Shown here: positions 22,443-31,436 of the stretch, in pieces
How positions within the stretch are numbered: the first letter of the stretch is position 1
Layout of the letters: each line of letters begins with the position of its first letter
Source of the DNA: JACPNO01 sp963825405
GTDB taxonomy: Bacteria > Acidobacteriota > Terriglobia > Bryobacterales > Bryobacteraceae
Length of the DNA stretch: 64,000 bases
NCBI GenBank assembly: GCA_963825405.1
Contig: CAWGTB010000006.1
Coordinates: 248,001-312,000 of the forward strand
Direction: 5' to 3'
Notes under the pieces: generated by a model
Databases searched by the model: none
What the model was told of the DNA's origin: nothing
Seen by the model: only the letters and a program-made list of their open reading frames with translations
Program-made: the position numbers and the translations under genes

Positions 22443-24902
22443 ATGGCACTCGATCGTCGCCAGTTTTCGGCCCTTTCCCTCCTGAGTCTCGCCCGCCTAG
22501 CCGCACAGACTCCCGCCGCGTCCGCATCGCGGCTCTTTCCGCTGAATGTGCCCGCGGAGTTTCAGCAATTTCCCGCGCGCGATTTTCGCAAGCCCGCTTG
22601 CGGCATCGTATACCGCGGTGATCGCCGTCCGAAGGAGGGAATGCCGCTAGGCTCGATCGGCACCGGACGCATCGATCTGCGGCCCGATGGCACGCTGGGA
22701 TTTTGCACTGCCTTCAATTCCATTTGCCCGCAGCGTGGCCCGTTGGAATTGCCATTCCTGGGCCTGACGGCGGGCGATCAGCGCTGGATGCTCTGCCGCG
22801 CTCCGGGAACATTCGGCGAGTACATGTTCAACGGCATGCAGATGCCGTCCGAAATTCACTACTGGGGCCACTATCCGGTAGCCGATCTGGAATTCGAGAT
22901 GCCGGGTTCCCCGGTTGGTGTAGGACTGCGCGCGTGGGCGCCATTTCTGCCGGGCGATTCTGCAACTAGCAATACGCCCGGCGCGGTATTTGAAATTCAC
23001 TTGCGCAACGTTACGAACCTGCCGCAGCGCGGGCGGATTGCGTGTAGTTTTCCCGGGCCCACGCAACCTGAAGCACAGGTTTCCCGGCACAGCCCGCGCG
23101 AGAAAATTCCGTTCCTGCCGTATGGACATACCTGGCAGGCGACCGCGCCGCAGCCGACGCGCGCCCTTCGAGAGAACGTTCGCGGCGAGTTCAGCGGCCT
23201 GGTCGTGCGCTCTGAGAAGGTTCCGGATATCGGCTATGCCCTCGGCGTTGCCGGCGACGTCGAGGTGATCACTGGCGGCGGGCTGCATTTCCCGGAGTCG
23301 CCCTACAAGACAGGGCAGACGTGGGCGCAGATCGGGTCCGTCTTGCCCAAGCCACTCGAAAACGATTTCAGCGGCTCTGTATCGGTAGCTTATGAGCTCG
23401 CGCCTGGCGAGGAAAAAATCGTGCGTCTGGTGCTCGCCTGGTTTGCTCCCATGTGGATTGGCGAAGGTGAGCATACGTTCACGCAAATGTATGCCACGCG
23501 CTATAAGAACGCGCACGATGTGGCGAGTTTCCTCAGCCACGGTCACGATTCGTTGTTGAAACGCGTGCTGGCGTGGCAGGAAGTGATCTACAGCGAAGAG
23601 CGGATGCCGGTCTGGCTGCGCGAGGCGCTGATCAATATTTTGTATCTGTTTCCGGTGAACAGCCTATGGGCCGCGGCCCGTCCGCCGGTGGGACCGTGGT
23701 GCCGGCCGGAAGACGGATTGTTCGGCATGCTCGACGGCATCATCGAAGATCCGGCCATGGAGCCGATTCCCGATACGTTTTACGCCAACGCGCCGATAGT
23801 GTATTTTTTCCCGGACCTGGCGCTGTCCACGCTGCGCGCGTACAAGGCTTATCAGTTCGCGAGCGGCGCGGCGGTTTGGATTTGGGGCGGCGTGGTGGGC
23901 GCGGCGATCGGCGGCTACGAGATGACCGCCGGAACCGAGATGGCCATGCCGTCGCCCGGCTATCAGACCACCACCAACGGCCCTTGCTATGTCGACATGG
24001 TGGACCGCTATCTGCTGCGCACCGGCGATCAAGCCGTCTTGCGCGAGTTCTATCCGTCCGTCAAAGCCAACACCGCATACACCATGAGTCTGCGGCCGGA
24101 AGACGGCGCCGACGGCATCGTCAGCGTCCCCAGCCGCAACGTCGATCCGCAAAATCCGGCCGGACAGCCGGGCCATCATCTGGAGTGGTTCGAAAATGTG
24201 CTCTGGTTCGGGATGACGCCGCACGTCGGTGGAATCCATCTCGCAAATCTGAAAATGACGGAGCGAATTGCCGAGCGCGCCGGCGACGCCGATTTTGCGC
24301 GCCGCTGCCGGGAGTGGTTCGAGCAAGGCAGCGCATCGCTCGAGAACAAGCTCTGGGCCGGCGAATACTATCTGGCTTATAACGATCCGCGGGCCGGTCT
24401 GAAATCCGACGACGTTTTTGCTTATCAACTCGATGGCGAATGGATGGCGCGTTTTCACGGCCTGCGCGAAGTATTCCGTCCGGCGCGCGTGAAGACGGCG
24501 CTGGCAACCATTCGCCGGGCGTGCGCGGATAAATGGCCGGCGGGCGCGGTGAATCTGGCGCGGCCGGATGGCCAACTGGCGGTGAATGTCGGCTATGGTC
24601 CCAACGCCTATTTCGTTCCCGAACTCTACATGCTCGCGATGACGTACCTGTACGCGGGAGAGCGCGAGTTCGGTCTGGAGCTAACGCGCCGCGGCGTGCA
24701 CAGCTTGAACATCCGCAATCTACTCACCTGGAACCAGCCCAACATTCTGCGTGCCGATACCGGAGAAATGCTGTTCGGCAGCCACTACGTGCAGAACATG
24801 ATGCTGTGGGCTGTGCCGGCCGCGCTTGAGGGCAAAGATATCGCCGCCTTCTGTGCTTCCGGCGGACTGGTGGATCGCGTGGTGCGCGCCGCCAAAGGCT
24901 GA
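22443..24902 (+). CDS. GH116-family glycosidase (GBA2-like), exported
   Basis: An 819-residue protein with a twin-arginine-like leader (MALDRRQFSALSLLSLARL). It has the GBA2 N-terminal beta domain (about 45-330; GMPLGSIGTGRIDLRPDG, LAPGEEKIVRLVLAWFAP) and a C-terminal (alpha/alpha)6 catalytic domain (about 370-810; EGPADP-like region DGIIEDPAMEPIPDTFY, HLEWFENVLWFGM, GVHSLNIRNLLTWNQPN). GH116 enzymes are retaining beta-glucosidases, beta-xylosidases or glucosylceramidases. Active-site residues were not assigned individually. Export plus the neighbouring transporters suggests it releases sugars from a plant or microbial glycoside. Confidence 0.85.
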   Translation: MALDRRQFSALSLLSLARLAAQTPAASASRLFPLNVPAEFQQFPARDFRKPACGIVYRGDRRPKEGMPLGSIGTGRIDLRPDGTLGFCTAFNSICPQRGPLELPFLGLTAGDQRWMLCRAPGTFGEYMFNGMQMPSEIHYWGHYPVADLEFEMPGSPVGVGLRAWAPFLPGDSATSNTPGAVFEIHLRNVTNLPQRGRIACSFPGPTQPEAQVSRHSPREKIPFLPYGHTWQATAPQPTRALRENVRGEFSGLVVRSEKVPDIGYALGVAGDVEVITGGGLHFPESPYKTGQTWAQIGSVLPKPLENDFSGSVSVAYELAPGEEKIVRLVLAWFAPMWIGEGEHTFTQMYATRYKNAHDVASFLSHGHDSLLKRVLAWQEVIYSEERMPVWLREALINILYLFPVNSLWAAARPPVGPWCRPEDGLFGMLDGIIEDPAMEPIPDTFYANAPIVYFFPDLALSTLRAYKAYQFASGAAVWIWGGVVGAAIGGYEMTAGTEMAMPSPGYQTTTNGPCYVDMVDRYLLRTGDQAVLREFYPSVKANTAYTMSLRPEDGADGIVSVPSRNVDPQNPAGQPGHHLEWFENVLWFGMTPHVGGIHLANLKMTERIAERAGDADFARRCREWFEQGSASLENKLWAGEYYLAYNDPRAGLKSDDVFAYQLDGEWMARFHGLREVFRPARVKTALATIRRACADKWPAGAVNLARPDGQLAVNVGYGPNAYFVPELYMLAMTYLYAGEREFGLELTRRGVHSLNIRNLLTWNQPNILRADTGEMLFGSHYVQNMMLWAVPAALEGKDIAAFCASGGLVDRVVRAAKG

Positions 24903-24909
24903 AAGCTGC

Positions 24910-25704
24910 CTACTCGGAATTCCACTGCGCGATTTCTTCGTCGCTATTCATGGGCAGCGCGCGCAGGGAGAGACCGCCATCCACCACCACCTCGGCGCCG
25001 GTGACGTAGGAACTCAGGCGGCTGGAAAGCAGAAACAACGCGGCCGGACCCAGCTCATCGGGCGAGCCGAAGCGGCGCAGCGGAATTTCGCGGCGCAGGC
25101 GGTCGGCTTTTTCCGGCGCGATTCCGGCGGTGAGGCGCGTGGGATAGTGGCCCGGCGTCAGCATGTTCACTCGAATGCCAAACGGCGCCAACTCGAGAGC
25201 GAGGGTTTCCATGTACGCCTTCAGGCCTACTTTGGCAGCACGATAGGCGCCCTCGCGGTACGCAGGGCAAAAGCGAACGGTGGAGCCGACGATGAGCATC
25301 GCGCCATCGCGCTGCGCCACCATCAGCTTAGCTACGGCCCGGCTGGCCCAGACACACGCGCCCAGATTCGTGTCCAGCGTGCGGTACCAGGCCTCCGCGG
25401 TGATTTTTGTAACCGGCTCGTGCCAGGCCGCGCCGGCATTGTTGATGAACAGATCGATGCCGCCTAAGCGAGCCGACGCGGTATCCACCATGCGCGTGGC
25501 TTCGGCTTCCTGGCTGACATCGGCCTGAATGCCGAATGCTTCGCCGGAGAGACGATGGAGAGTTTCGATGGCGGCAGCGTCGGGTTCCAGATCGGCGATA
25601 GCGAGGCGGACACCTTCGCCGGCCAAGGCCGACGCAATGGCGAATCCAATTCCTCTCGCGCCTCCCGTAACGAGAGCGCGTTTGCCGGTCAATCCTGTGT
25701 TCAA
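24910..25704 (-). CDS. Classical SDR-family sugar/alcohol dehydrogenase
   Basis: A 264-residue short-chain dehydrogenase with cofactor motif TGGARGIG, Asp following the second strand (IADLEP, favouring NAD), NNAG (INNAGAAW), catalytic Ser in VGSTVRF, the YRAAK pair and the C-terminal GAEVVVDGG. Length and motifs fit classical SDRs, including L-rhamnose, L-fucose and glucose 1-dehydrogenases. It is followed on the minus strand by no close gene and preceded by the SSS symporter (43 bp), so it probably belongs to that operon. A sugar 1-dehydrogenase role is inferred from the neighbours. Confidence 0.85.
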   Translation of the reverse strand: MNTGLTGKRALVTGGARGIGFAIASALAGEGVRLAIADLEPDAAAIETLHRLSGEAFGIQADVSQEAEATRMVDTASARLGGIDLFINNAGAAWHEPVTKITAEAWYRTLDTNLGACVWASRAVAKLMVAQRDGAMLIVGSTVRFCPAYREGAYRAAKVGLKAYMETLALELAPFGIRVNMLTPGHYPTRLTAGIAPEKADRLRREIPLRRFGSPDELGPAALFLLSSRLSSYVTGAEVVVDGGLSLRALPMNSDEEIAQWNSE

Positions 25705-25747
25705 TGGCGCGCCCTCCCTGACGCAGGTTAAACGATAATCCTGGCCA

Positions 25748-27313
25748 TTATACGGGGTTCTGTCGCCGGGCGCGTAGCCACTGCCCGATCGTCATTCCCG
25801 TCCATTGGCCGGACCGGCCGGGTGCCGGTGGCAGAATGCGGCTCGCCGCGTACCCAACCCCGAGAAGAATGAGGTGCGCTGTGACGCCGATCATGTAGTC
25901 GTGCCACGGGAAATTGAACCGGCCCAGATCGACGAAGCGTTTGTCGGTGAGCGTCAACGTGGCCCACGCGGTGAATGCCAGGCTCGCGCCGATTCCCACG
26001 TAGACGCCCCGGGTGTGAGCGCGAGGGCACAGAAACGCCAACAGAAATAGTCCGGCCAATCCTCCGCTCGCGATCGCGGAAACCGTGAACCACATTGAGA
26101 GTGCAGAGCCGCTGGTGTGCGCAAGTAGAAGCGCCGTCGCCACGCAGAGCGCGCCACATCCGGCCACAATGTAGTGGCCTATGCGAAGCCGCCGCGCGTC
26201 GGAAGCCTGCGGACGGAACAAGCGGTAAATATCTTCGACGCCGACTACGGAGAAACTGTTCAAGTCGCTCGCCAGCGCGCACATCGCCGCGCCCATCAAG
26301 GCGGCCATGAAGATTCCCGCAACGCCCGCCGGCAAATGGGTGCTCAGAAAGTGCGGGAATATCTGATCCGGTTTGGTGATGTATGGCGGCAGCCGCTCGC
26401 CGGTCAGGCGGTAGAAAGACCACAAGCAGGTTCCGACCAGCATGAACAGAGTCCAGACGGGCACACAGAGCAGGGCGCCGAGCGTCACGCCCCGAATGGC
26501 CGCGCGATCCGATTTCGATGTCAGGTAGCGCTGGACCACCGGCTGATCCGCTGTGTACTTCTGCAAATACCAGAAGAATCCGTAGATCACTAGAACCGGA
26601 ATGGTGGGCCGGGAAAAATCCCAAGTGACGTCCCCCAAGCTGAATTTGTGGTTGGCAGCGGCAATTTGAAACACTGCCGCCGGCCCGCCGGGAGGCAGAA
26701 ACAGCAAGTAGCCGAGGCACACAAAAACGCCCACCCACAGCAGGATGCCTTGCACCACATCCGTCCAGATCACCGCTTCCATGCCGCCCAGGTACGTGTA
26801 CAAAATCGTCAGCGCGCCGGCGCAGACAATCACCTGATCCATGTTCCAACCGGTCATGCTGTTGATGGTCAACGCCAGCACGTACAAGACAAAACCCATT
26901 TTGGAGAAGTGTCCGAGCGCAAACGCGATAGACGCATAGGCCCGCACCGGCGAGCCGAATCGCTTGCCGAAATATTCGTAGGCGCTCATGCCGACGGCGT
27001 GCCGGTAAAACGGAATCACCACCGAGCCCACCAGCGCCAGAACCGCCACCACCATGAAGCCGGGCACTAGCAGCGACCAGTTGCTGGCGTACGACGAGCC
27101 TGGATAGGCGATGAAGGTGAGGCTGGTAATCAGCGTCGCCAGCAGTGACATCCCCATCGCCCACGACGGGATCGATCGCCGGCCGACGAAATAAGCTTCG
27201 GTCGAAGTTTGCCGCCGCGAGAAACGCAGCCCCAGCAAGGTCAGGCCGAGAATATACGCGAAGACCACGGCGAGATCGAGCCAGCGGACGGTGTGCGGCG
27301 ACGCCGGTGTCAT
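25748..27313 (-). CDS. Sodium:solute symporter (SSS family)
   Basis: A 521-residue membrane protein with about 13 helices typical of the SSS family: YILGLTLLGLRFSRRQ, then the conserved TEAYFVGRRSIPSWAMGMSLLAT and TFIAYPGSSY, with GMEAVIWTDVVQG in the central helix. Members import sugars, sugar acids, myo-inositol, proline or sialic acid with sodium. Its start overlaps the stop of the enolase-superfamily gene by four bases (ATGA), so uptake and dehydration are translationally coupled. The substrate is therefore probably the acid or sugar handled by that enzyme. Confidence 0.9.
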   Translation of the reverse strand: MTPASPHTVRWLDLAVVFAYILGLTLLGLRFSRRQTSTEAYFVGRRSIPSWAMGMSLLATLITSLTFIAYPGSSYASNWSLLVPGFMVVAVLALVGSVVIPFYRHAVGMSAYEYFGKRFGSPVRAYASIAFALGHFSKMGFVLYVLALTINSMTGWNMDQVIVCAGALTILYTYLGGMEAVIWTDVVQGILLWVGVFVCLGYLLFLPPGGPAAVFQIAAANHKFSLGDVTWDFSRPTIPVLVIYGFFWYLQKYTADQPVVQRYLTSKSDRAAIRGVTLGALLCVPVWTLFMLVGTCLWSFYRLTGERLPPYITKPDQIFPHFLSTHLPAGVAGIFMAALMGAAMCALASDLNSFSVVGVEDIYRLFRPQASDARRLRIGHYIVAGCGALCVATALLLAHTSGSALSMWFTVSAIASGGLAGLFLLAFLCPRAHTRGVYVGIGASLAFTAWATLTLTDKRFVDLGRFNFPWHDYMIGVTAHLILLGVGYAASRILPPAPGRSGQWTGMTIGQWLRARRQNPV

Positions 27314-28473
27314 GAAATCGTCCGGAACACATCGTACAAATCGGCATTGAGTTCGATACCGATGCCGGGGGCGTCTGGCAGGCGGACAAATCCGTTCTCG
27401 ACAGCCGGATGGTCCGCGAACCCGCCGAAAGGGAGAAACACGCCGGGATAGGCTTCGTTGGCGCCCAAGCCGAGTCCGGCGGCGATGTGCAGCGACATCT
27501 GATTTCCGCCGTGCGGAACAAAGCGGCGCGCCGACCAGCCCGCTGCTTCAAACATGCTGACAATCCGCAGATACTCGACCAGCCCGTAGCCCAGCGCGGG
27601 ATCCATTTGCAAAAAATCGCGTAGAGTGCTCAGCCCGCCGTAGCGCATAAGGTTGCGCGATTCTTCGAGCGAAAACAGGTTCTCACCGGTTGCCAGCGGA
27701 GTGGCTGACGCTTGCGCCACTTCGGCCAGCAATTGATAATCGAGCGGATCACCCGGCTCTTCGTACCACCTGAGTTTGTAAGGCTCCAGCGCGTGCGCGT
27801 ATTGCAGCGCGGTGGCTAGATCGAAACGGCCGTTGGCGTCCACGGCCAAGTGCTCTCCAGATGGAAGCAGCGAGAGGACGGCCTCGACGCGGCTTAAATC
27901 CTCGGCCAAAGATGCGCCGCCGATTTTAATCTTGACGGTCAAGTATCCGCTGTCGATATAGGTGCGAATCTCATCCCGCAATCCAGGCAGGCCTTTGCCC
28001 GGATCATAGTAGCCGCCGGCTGCGTACACGGCGACGCGCTCGTCAGCTTGGCCCGTGCGATAACGATGCGCCAGCACGTGGTACAACGGCTCTTGCTCAA
28101 TCTTGGCGATAACATCCCAGAGCGCCATGTCCAGCGCTCCGACTGCGACGGAACGGTCGCCATGGCCGCCGGGTTTCTCGTTGGTCATCATGATGGCCCG
28201 GGCTTTGTGCGCATCGAAGTTTGCGCCGCTTTCATCCAGCAGCGACTCGGGCCTTGCGCGCAGCAGGCGCGGAATCATGCGGTCGCGAAGAATCCCCTGT
28301 TGCGCGTAACGGCCAATCGGATTGAAGCCGTAGCCGATCACCGGCTTGCCGTCGCGCACGACATCGGTGTGGATGGCGATCGCCGACGCAGTCATCTCCA
28401 AAAAACTCACCGCGGCATTGCGCATCGCCGAGCGATTGGGAACTACGATGTCGCGAATTTCAGTGATTCTCAT
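27310..28473 (-). CDS. Enolase-superfamily sugar-acid dehydratase, D(-)-tartrate dehydratase-like
   Basis: A 387-residue mandelate-racemase/muconate-lactonising enzyme homologue. The catalytic Lys pair is K181-x-K183 (TVKIKIGG), metal ligands lie in AVDANGRF, WYEEPGDP and TGENLFS, and the His is in PHGGNQMSL. The motifs VGYGFN/IGYGFN, NEKPGGHG.RSVAVG.LDMA.WD, VYAAGGYY and GLGLGANEAYP match Bradyrhizobium D(-)-tartrate dehydratase closely from memory, including the Lys positions. It probably dehydrates tartrate or a related sugar acid. The start MRITEIRD at 28473 is preferred to an in-frame start at 28620, which would overlap the divergent gene. Confidence 0.87.
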   Translation of the reverse strand: MRITEIRDIVVPNRSAMRNAAVSFLEMTASAIAIHTDVVRDGKPVIGYGFNPIGRYAQQGILRDRMIPRLLRARPESLLDESGANFDAHKARAIMMTNEKPGGHGDRSVAVGALDMALWDVIAKIEQEPLYHVLAHRYRTGQADERVAVYAAGGYYDPGKGLPGLRDEIRTYIDSGYLTVKIKIGGASLAEDLSRVEAVLSLLPSGEHLAVDANGRFDLATALQYAHALEPYKLRWYEEPGDPLDYQLLAEVAQASATPLATGENLFSLEESRNLMRYGGLSTLRDFLQMDPALGYGLVEYLRIVSMFEAAGWSARRFVPHGGNQMSLHIAAGLGLGANEAYPGVFLPFGGFADHPAVENGFVRLPDAPGIGIELNADLYDVFRTIS

Positions 28474-28507
28474 GAGGAGCGCGGTATTCCGGTCGAAGGA
28501 GCATAAC

Positions 28508-29410
28508 ATGAGCCGGGAGCACGGAAGTATTATGCCTTTGTCGCGTAGAACGTTTCTCGGCGGTGCGGCCAGCCTTCGTGGAGCGGTGGCGCAGCAGGCG
28601 GACATCATCGACGCGCACACCCATTTCTACGATCCGTTTCGTCCACAAGGAGTTCCCTGGCCGGCGAAGAGCGACACACTTCTCTACCGGACTGTACTGC
28701 CCCGTGATTACCAGGCTCTCACCCAACGATTGGGCGTCACCGGGACGCTCGTGGTAGAGGCAAGTCCGTGGCTGGAGGACAACCAATGGATTTTGGATCT
28801 GGCGAAGGAGAATCCATTGATCGTCGGGTTTGTAGGGAATTTGACTCCCGGGACACCGGAGTTTCGCCGAAACCTGGCGCGCTTCCACAAGAATCGTCTT
28901 TTCCGCGGAATTCGCTTTGGCACTGATACGCTCGCCGGCGGCGGCCAGTTTCTGGACGATATGAAATTTCTTGCCGATGCCGATCTCGCGCTTGACGCTG
29001 GCGGCGGTCCAACGACTGCACCCCATTTACTCCGGCTCACCGATCGCATCCCCGCTCTACGTATCGTGATCAATCACCTGCCGGGCGAACGGCCGGCCGA
29101 AGATCCCATTGGCGAGTTTGCGCAGCGCCCGAATATATACGCCAAGGTTTCCGGAGTCCTGCGCCACGAAGGCGGCCGCGTTCCCACTGAGTTAAATTTC
29201 TACCGCGAGTCACTCGACCGTTTGTGGTCGGTGTTTGGAGCGGACCGCCTGGTCTATGGCAGCAACTGGCCAGTGAGCGATCTTTTTGGACCGTATGAGC
29301 TGGTATTGAAAATCGTGCGCGAGTACTTTGCCGAGAAGGGTGCGGTCGCCAGCCAGAAATTCTTCCGCGGGAATTCGCTCGCCGCTTACAAGTGGACTCG
29401 AGGTTCTTAA
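28508..29410 (+). CDS. Exported amidohydrolase-2 family lactonase-type hydrolase
   Basis: A 300-residue protein with a Tat leader (PLSRRTFLGGAAS) and an amidohydrolase-related TIM barrel: metal-binding IIDAHTHFYDP, VEASPWLEDNQWIL, VINHLPGE and YGSNWPVSD. This subfamily holds L-fuconolactonase, L-rhamnono-1,4-lactonase and sulfomuconolactonase. GAAGGAGC precedes the start at 28508; 28532 is an alternative. It is divergent from the dehydratase with only about 34 bp between them and is followed at one base by the propeller gene. A lactone-hydrolysing step between the SDR and the dehydratase would fit. Confidence 0.85.
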   Translation: MSREHGSIMPLSRRTFLGGAASLRGAVAQQADIIDAHTHFYDPFRPQGVPWPAKSDTLLYRTVLPRDYQALTQRLGVTGTLVVEASPWLEDNQWILDLAKENPLIVGFVGNLTPGTPEFRRNLARFHKNRLFRGIRFGTDTLAGGGQFLDDMKFLADADLALDAGGGPTTAPHLLRLTDRIPALRIVINHLPGERPAEDPIGEFAQRPNIYAKVSGVLRHEGGRVPTELNFYRESLDRLWSVFGADRLVYGSNWPVSDLFGPYELVLKIVREYFAEKGAVASQKFFRGNSLAAYKWTRGS

Positions 29411-29411
29411 T

Positions 29412-30626
29412 ATGAAGCGGATATTTCTCATCAGTGTTCTTCTCATCGTCCGCAGCGGGCTGGCACAGCAATCCGCGCCTACCATCACCGTGGTTCCGCA
29501 GAAGGAGCCGCCGGCATTTGAACAAAGCCGCCGGGTGCTGGTAGGACCGGGCTTCAAACAGCCGAAGCCATATCCGGGTTATGCGGGCTTCGTCGGATGG
29601 GCGTCGATCGTCCGCACCCGCACAGGAGCACTTTTGCTGACGTTCAGTTCCGGTTACTGGCACGCTTCGCCACCAACGCCCATTACAGGAATCAAAACCG
29701 ACGACATCCAGCTATGGCAGAAAATGGGCATGCCCGAGGTGAACGCGCCGCGGGGTGGACGCGCCGAGATCATGCGCTCCGACGATGGCGGCACAACCTG
29801 GAGCGATCCCGCGCCAATGATCGACACCGAGTGGGACGATCGCGCGCCAGCCGTCGCTCAACTACCCGATGGGACGCTGGTGGCTTCGTTCTTCACGTAC
29901 CCGTCCACGGCGGTAGGCATCATTCGCTCCTTTGATGACGGGCGGACCTGGGAGCAAACGCCGATAAAAATTTGCGCGCCTTTTCACTCTCTCGCCACTG
30001 ACGGCCCGCCGCTGGTGATGCCGGATGGATCGATACTGCTTGCCGCTTACGGCGGGGAGAAGCCGGACAGCGCCCACGAGGCGATTGGGATTTTCGCGTC
30101 GCACGATCGTGGCGCAACCTGGCAATACCTGGCGAGTATTCGCGCAGCCCACGAAATGACCGAGCCCGGCCTTGCGCGCCTGCCCGACGGCACGCTGGTG
30201 GTGATCACGCGGAACGAAGGCGCGCTGAGCTGGTCCAAGGACGGCGGCAAGACCTGGACTGCCCCCGGCAGTCTGCCCGCGCGCATCTTCGATCCATGGC
30301 TGTTGACGCTCCGCGACGGCACGCTGCTTTGTGTTCACGGATCGTACATCAAACCGCATCGCGGTCTACGCGCTCTGGTGAGCAAGGACGGAGGCAAAAA
30401 CTGGAACGGCGAAGGGGCGGATTATGGCTTTGCAGTCGACCCTTCGGTTTACGGCTATTCCCGCGGCGTGGAACTACCCGATGGGTCGATCTACCTGGTG
30501 TTCCAGGCGACCGGCGGCCACAAGGCGGAAGATGCAAAGTCGATGACGATTTATGGCATGCGGCTGCGCGTGAATCCGGATGGACGAGGAGTGAGCGTAT
30601 TGCCCGCGCTCTCTCCCAGCCGGTGA
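29412..30626 (+). CDS. Exported sialidase-like BNR-repeat propeller
   Basis: A 404-residue exported protein (signal MKRIFLISVLLIVRSGLA) with five Asp-box repeats: SDDGGTTW, SFDDGRTW, SHDRGATW, SKDGGKTW and SKDGGKNW. This gives a six-bladed sialidase fold. It starts one base after the amidohydrolase stop. Asp boxes are structural, so the fold does not prove sialidase activity; proteins of this type in Acidobacteriota include rhamnosidase- and exo-alpha-sialidase-like hydrolases as well as inactive binding propellers. Context favours a glycoside-processing role. Confidence 0.83.
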   Translation: MKRIFLISVLLIVRSGLAQQSAPTITVVPQKEPPAFEQSRRVLVGPGFKQPKPYPGYAGFVGWASIVRTRTGALLLTFSSGYWHASPPTPITGIKTDDIQLWQKMGMPEVNAPRGGRAEIMRSDDGGTTWSDPAPMIDTEWDDRAPAVAQLPDGTLVASFFTYPSTAVGIIRSFDDGRTWEQTPIKICAPFHSLATDGPPLVMPDGSILLAAYGGEKPDSAHEAIGIFASHDRGATWQYLASIRAAHEMTEPGLARLPDGTLVVITRNEGALSWSKDGGKTWTAPGSLPARIFDPWLLTLRDGTLLCVHGSYIKPHRGLRALVSKDGGKNWNGEGADYGFAVDPSVYGYSRGVELPDGSIYLVFQATGGHKAEDAKSMTIYGMRLRVNPDGRGVSVLPALSPSR

Positions 30627-30666
30627 CGGAGTCCCAGCAGACTGTGTGCAATCCTATAAGGACTCA

Positions 30667-31419
30667 ATGCGACATTTCGTGAATTTGCCCGTTTGGATCG
30701 TGCTCATCAGTGGTGTCTATTCAGCGGCGGCCCAGAGCCCGGCAGCACTCGACAGCGGCCAAGCACTTTTTTCCCAGAAGTGCGCTTTCTGCCACGGCCG
30801 CGACGCCGGCGGCGGTGAGACCGGACCGGATCTCACTCGCTCGAAGCTGGTAGCGGAGGATGTGGCCGGAGACAAAATCGGCCCCGTAGTAAAGAACGGA
30901 CGCGCGGAAAAAGGCATGCCTGGCTTCAATTTCTCCGAAAGCGAATCGGCGGCGCTGGTGACGTTTATTCATGACCGTAAGAAGAAAGCGGAATCGCAGC
31001 AGGGTGGACGCCGCGGTGTCGATGACGCCGATCTGCACACGGGAAACGCGGCGGAGGGCAAAACGTATTTCAATGGCGCCGGAACCTGCTCTAAGTGCCA
31101 TTCGCCCTCGGGCGATCTCGCCGGAGTCGCCAAGCGCTATCAAGGATTGAAGCTCGAACAGCGGATGCTGTATCCGGAAGGCGCCAAAGCAAAAATTACG
31201 GTCACTCTGCCCTCAGGCCAAACTGCTACCGGCACGGTTTTGTATCAAGACGAATTTACGGTCGGGCTGCGCGACGCTTCGGGGTGGTACCGTTCTTGGC
31301 CCACGCAGCAAGTGAAATTTGTCATCGATGCGCCGGCTGAAGCACACGCCGATCTGCTGGCGAAATATACTGACGCCGACATTCACAACCTGATGGCGTA
31401 CCTCCAGACTCTCAAGTAG
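30667..31419 (+). CDS. Exported dihaem cytochrome c
   Basis: A 250-residue exported protein with signal peptide and two c-haem motifs, CAFCH (about residue 38) and CSKCH (about residue 142). Domain 1 is a cytochrome c with GPDLTRS and MPGFNF (candidate Met ligand). In domain 2 the haem site is followed by a strand-rich insertion (AKITVTLPSGQTATGTVLY, TVGLRDASGWYRSW), the pattern of cytochromes that accompany PQQ dehydrogenases in Acidobacteriota. It lies 17 bp upstream of the PQQ dehydrogenase and is its likely electron acceptor. Confidence 0.88.
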   Translation: MRHFVNLPVWIVLISGVYSAAAQSPAALDSGQALFSQKCAFCHGRDAGGGETGPDLTRSKLVAEDVAGDKIGPVVKNGRAEKGMPGFNFSESESAALVTFIHDRKKKAESQQGGRRGVDDADLHTGNAAEGKTYFNGAGTCSKCHSPSGDLAGVAKRYQGLKLEQRMLYPEGAKAKITVTLPSGQTATGTVLYQDEFTVGLRDASGWYRSWPTQQVKFVIDAPAEAHADLLAKYTDADIHNLMAYLQTLK

Positions 31420-31436
31420 GCAAGGCGAGATCTCAC

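Noticed and set aside
25728..27563. A 611-codon minus-strand frame overlapping the sodium symporter gene.
   Set aside because: It is the +1 shadow of the symporter and dehydratase, rich in Arg and Ser, without motifs; the symporter frame shows the full SSS family signature.
29412..30626. Calling the BNR propeller a true sialidase.
   Set aside because: Asp boxes define the fold only; no sialidase arginine triad could be assigned from the sequence.
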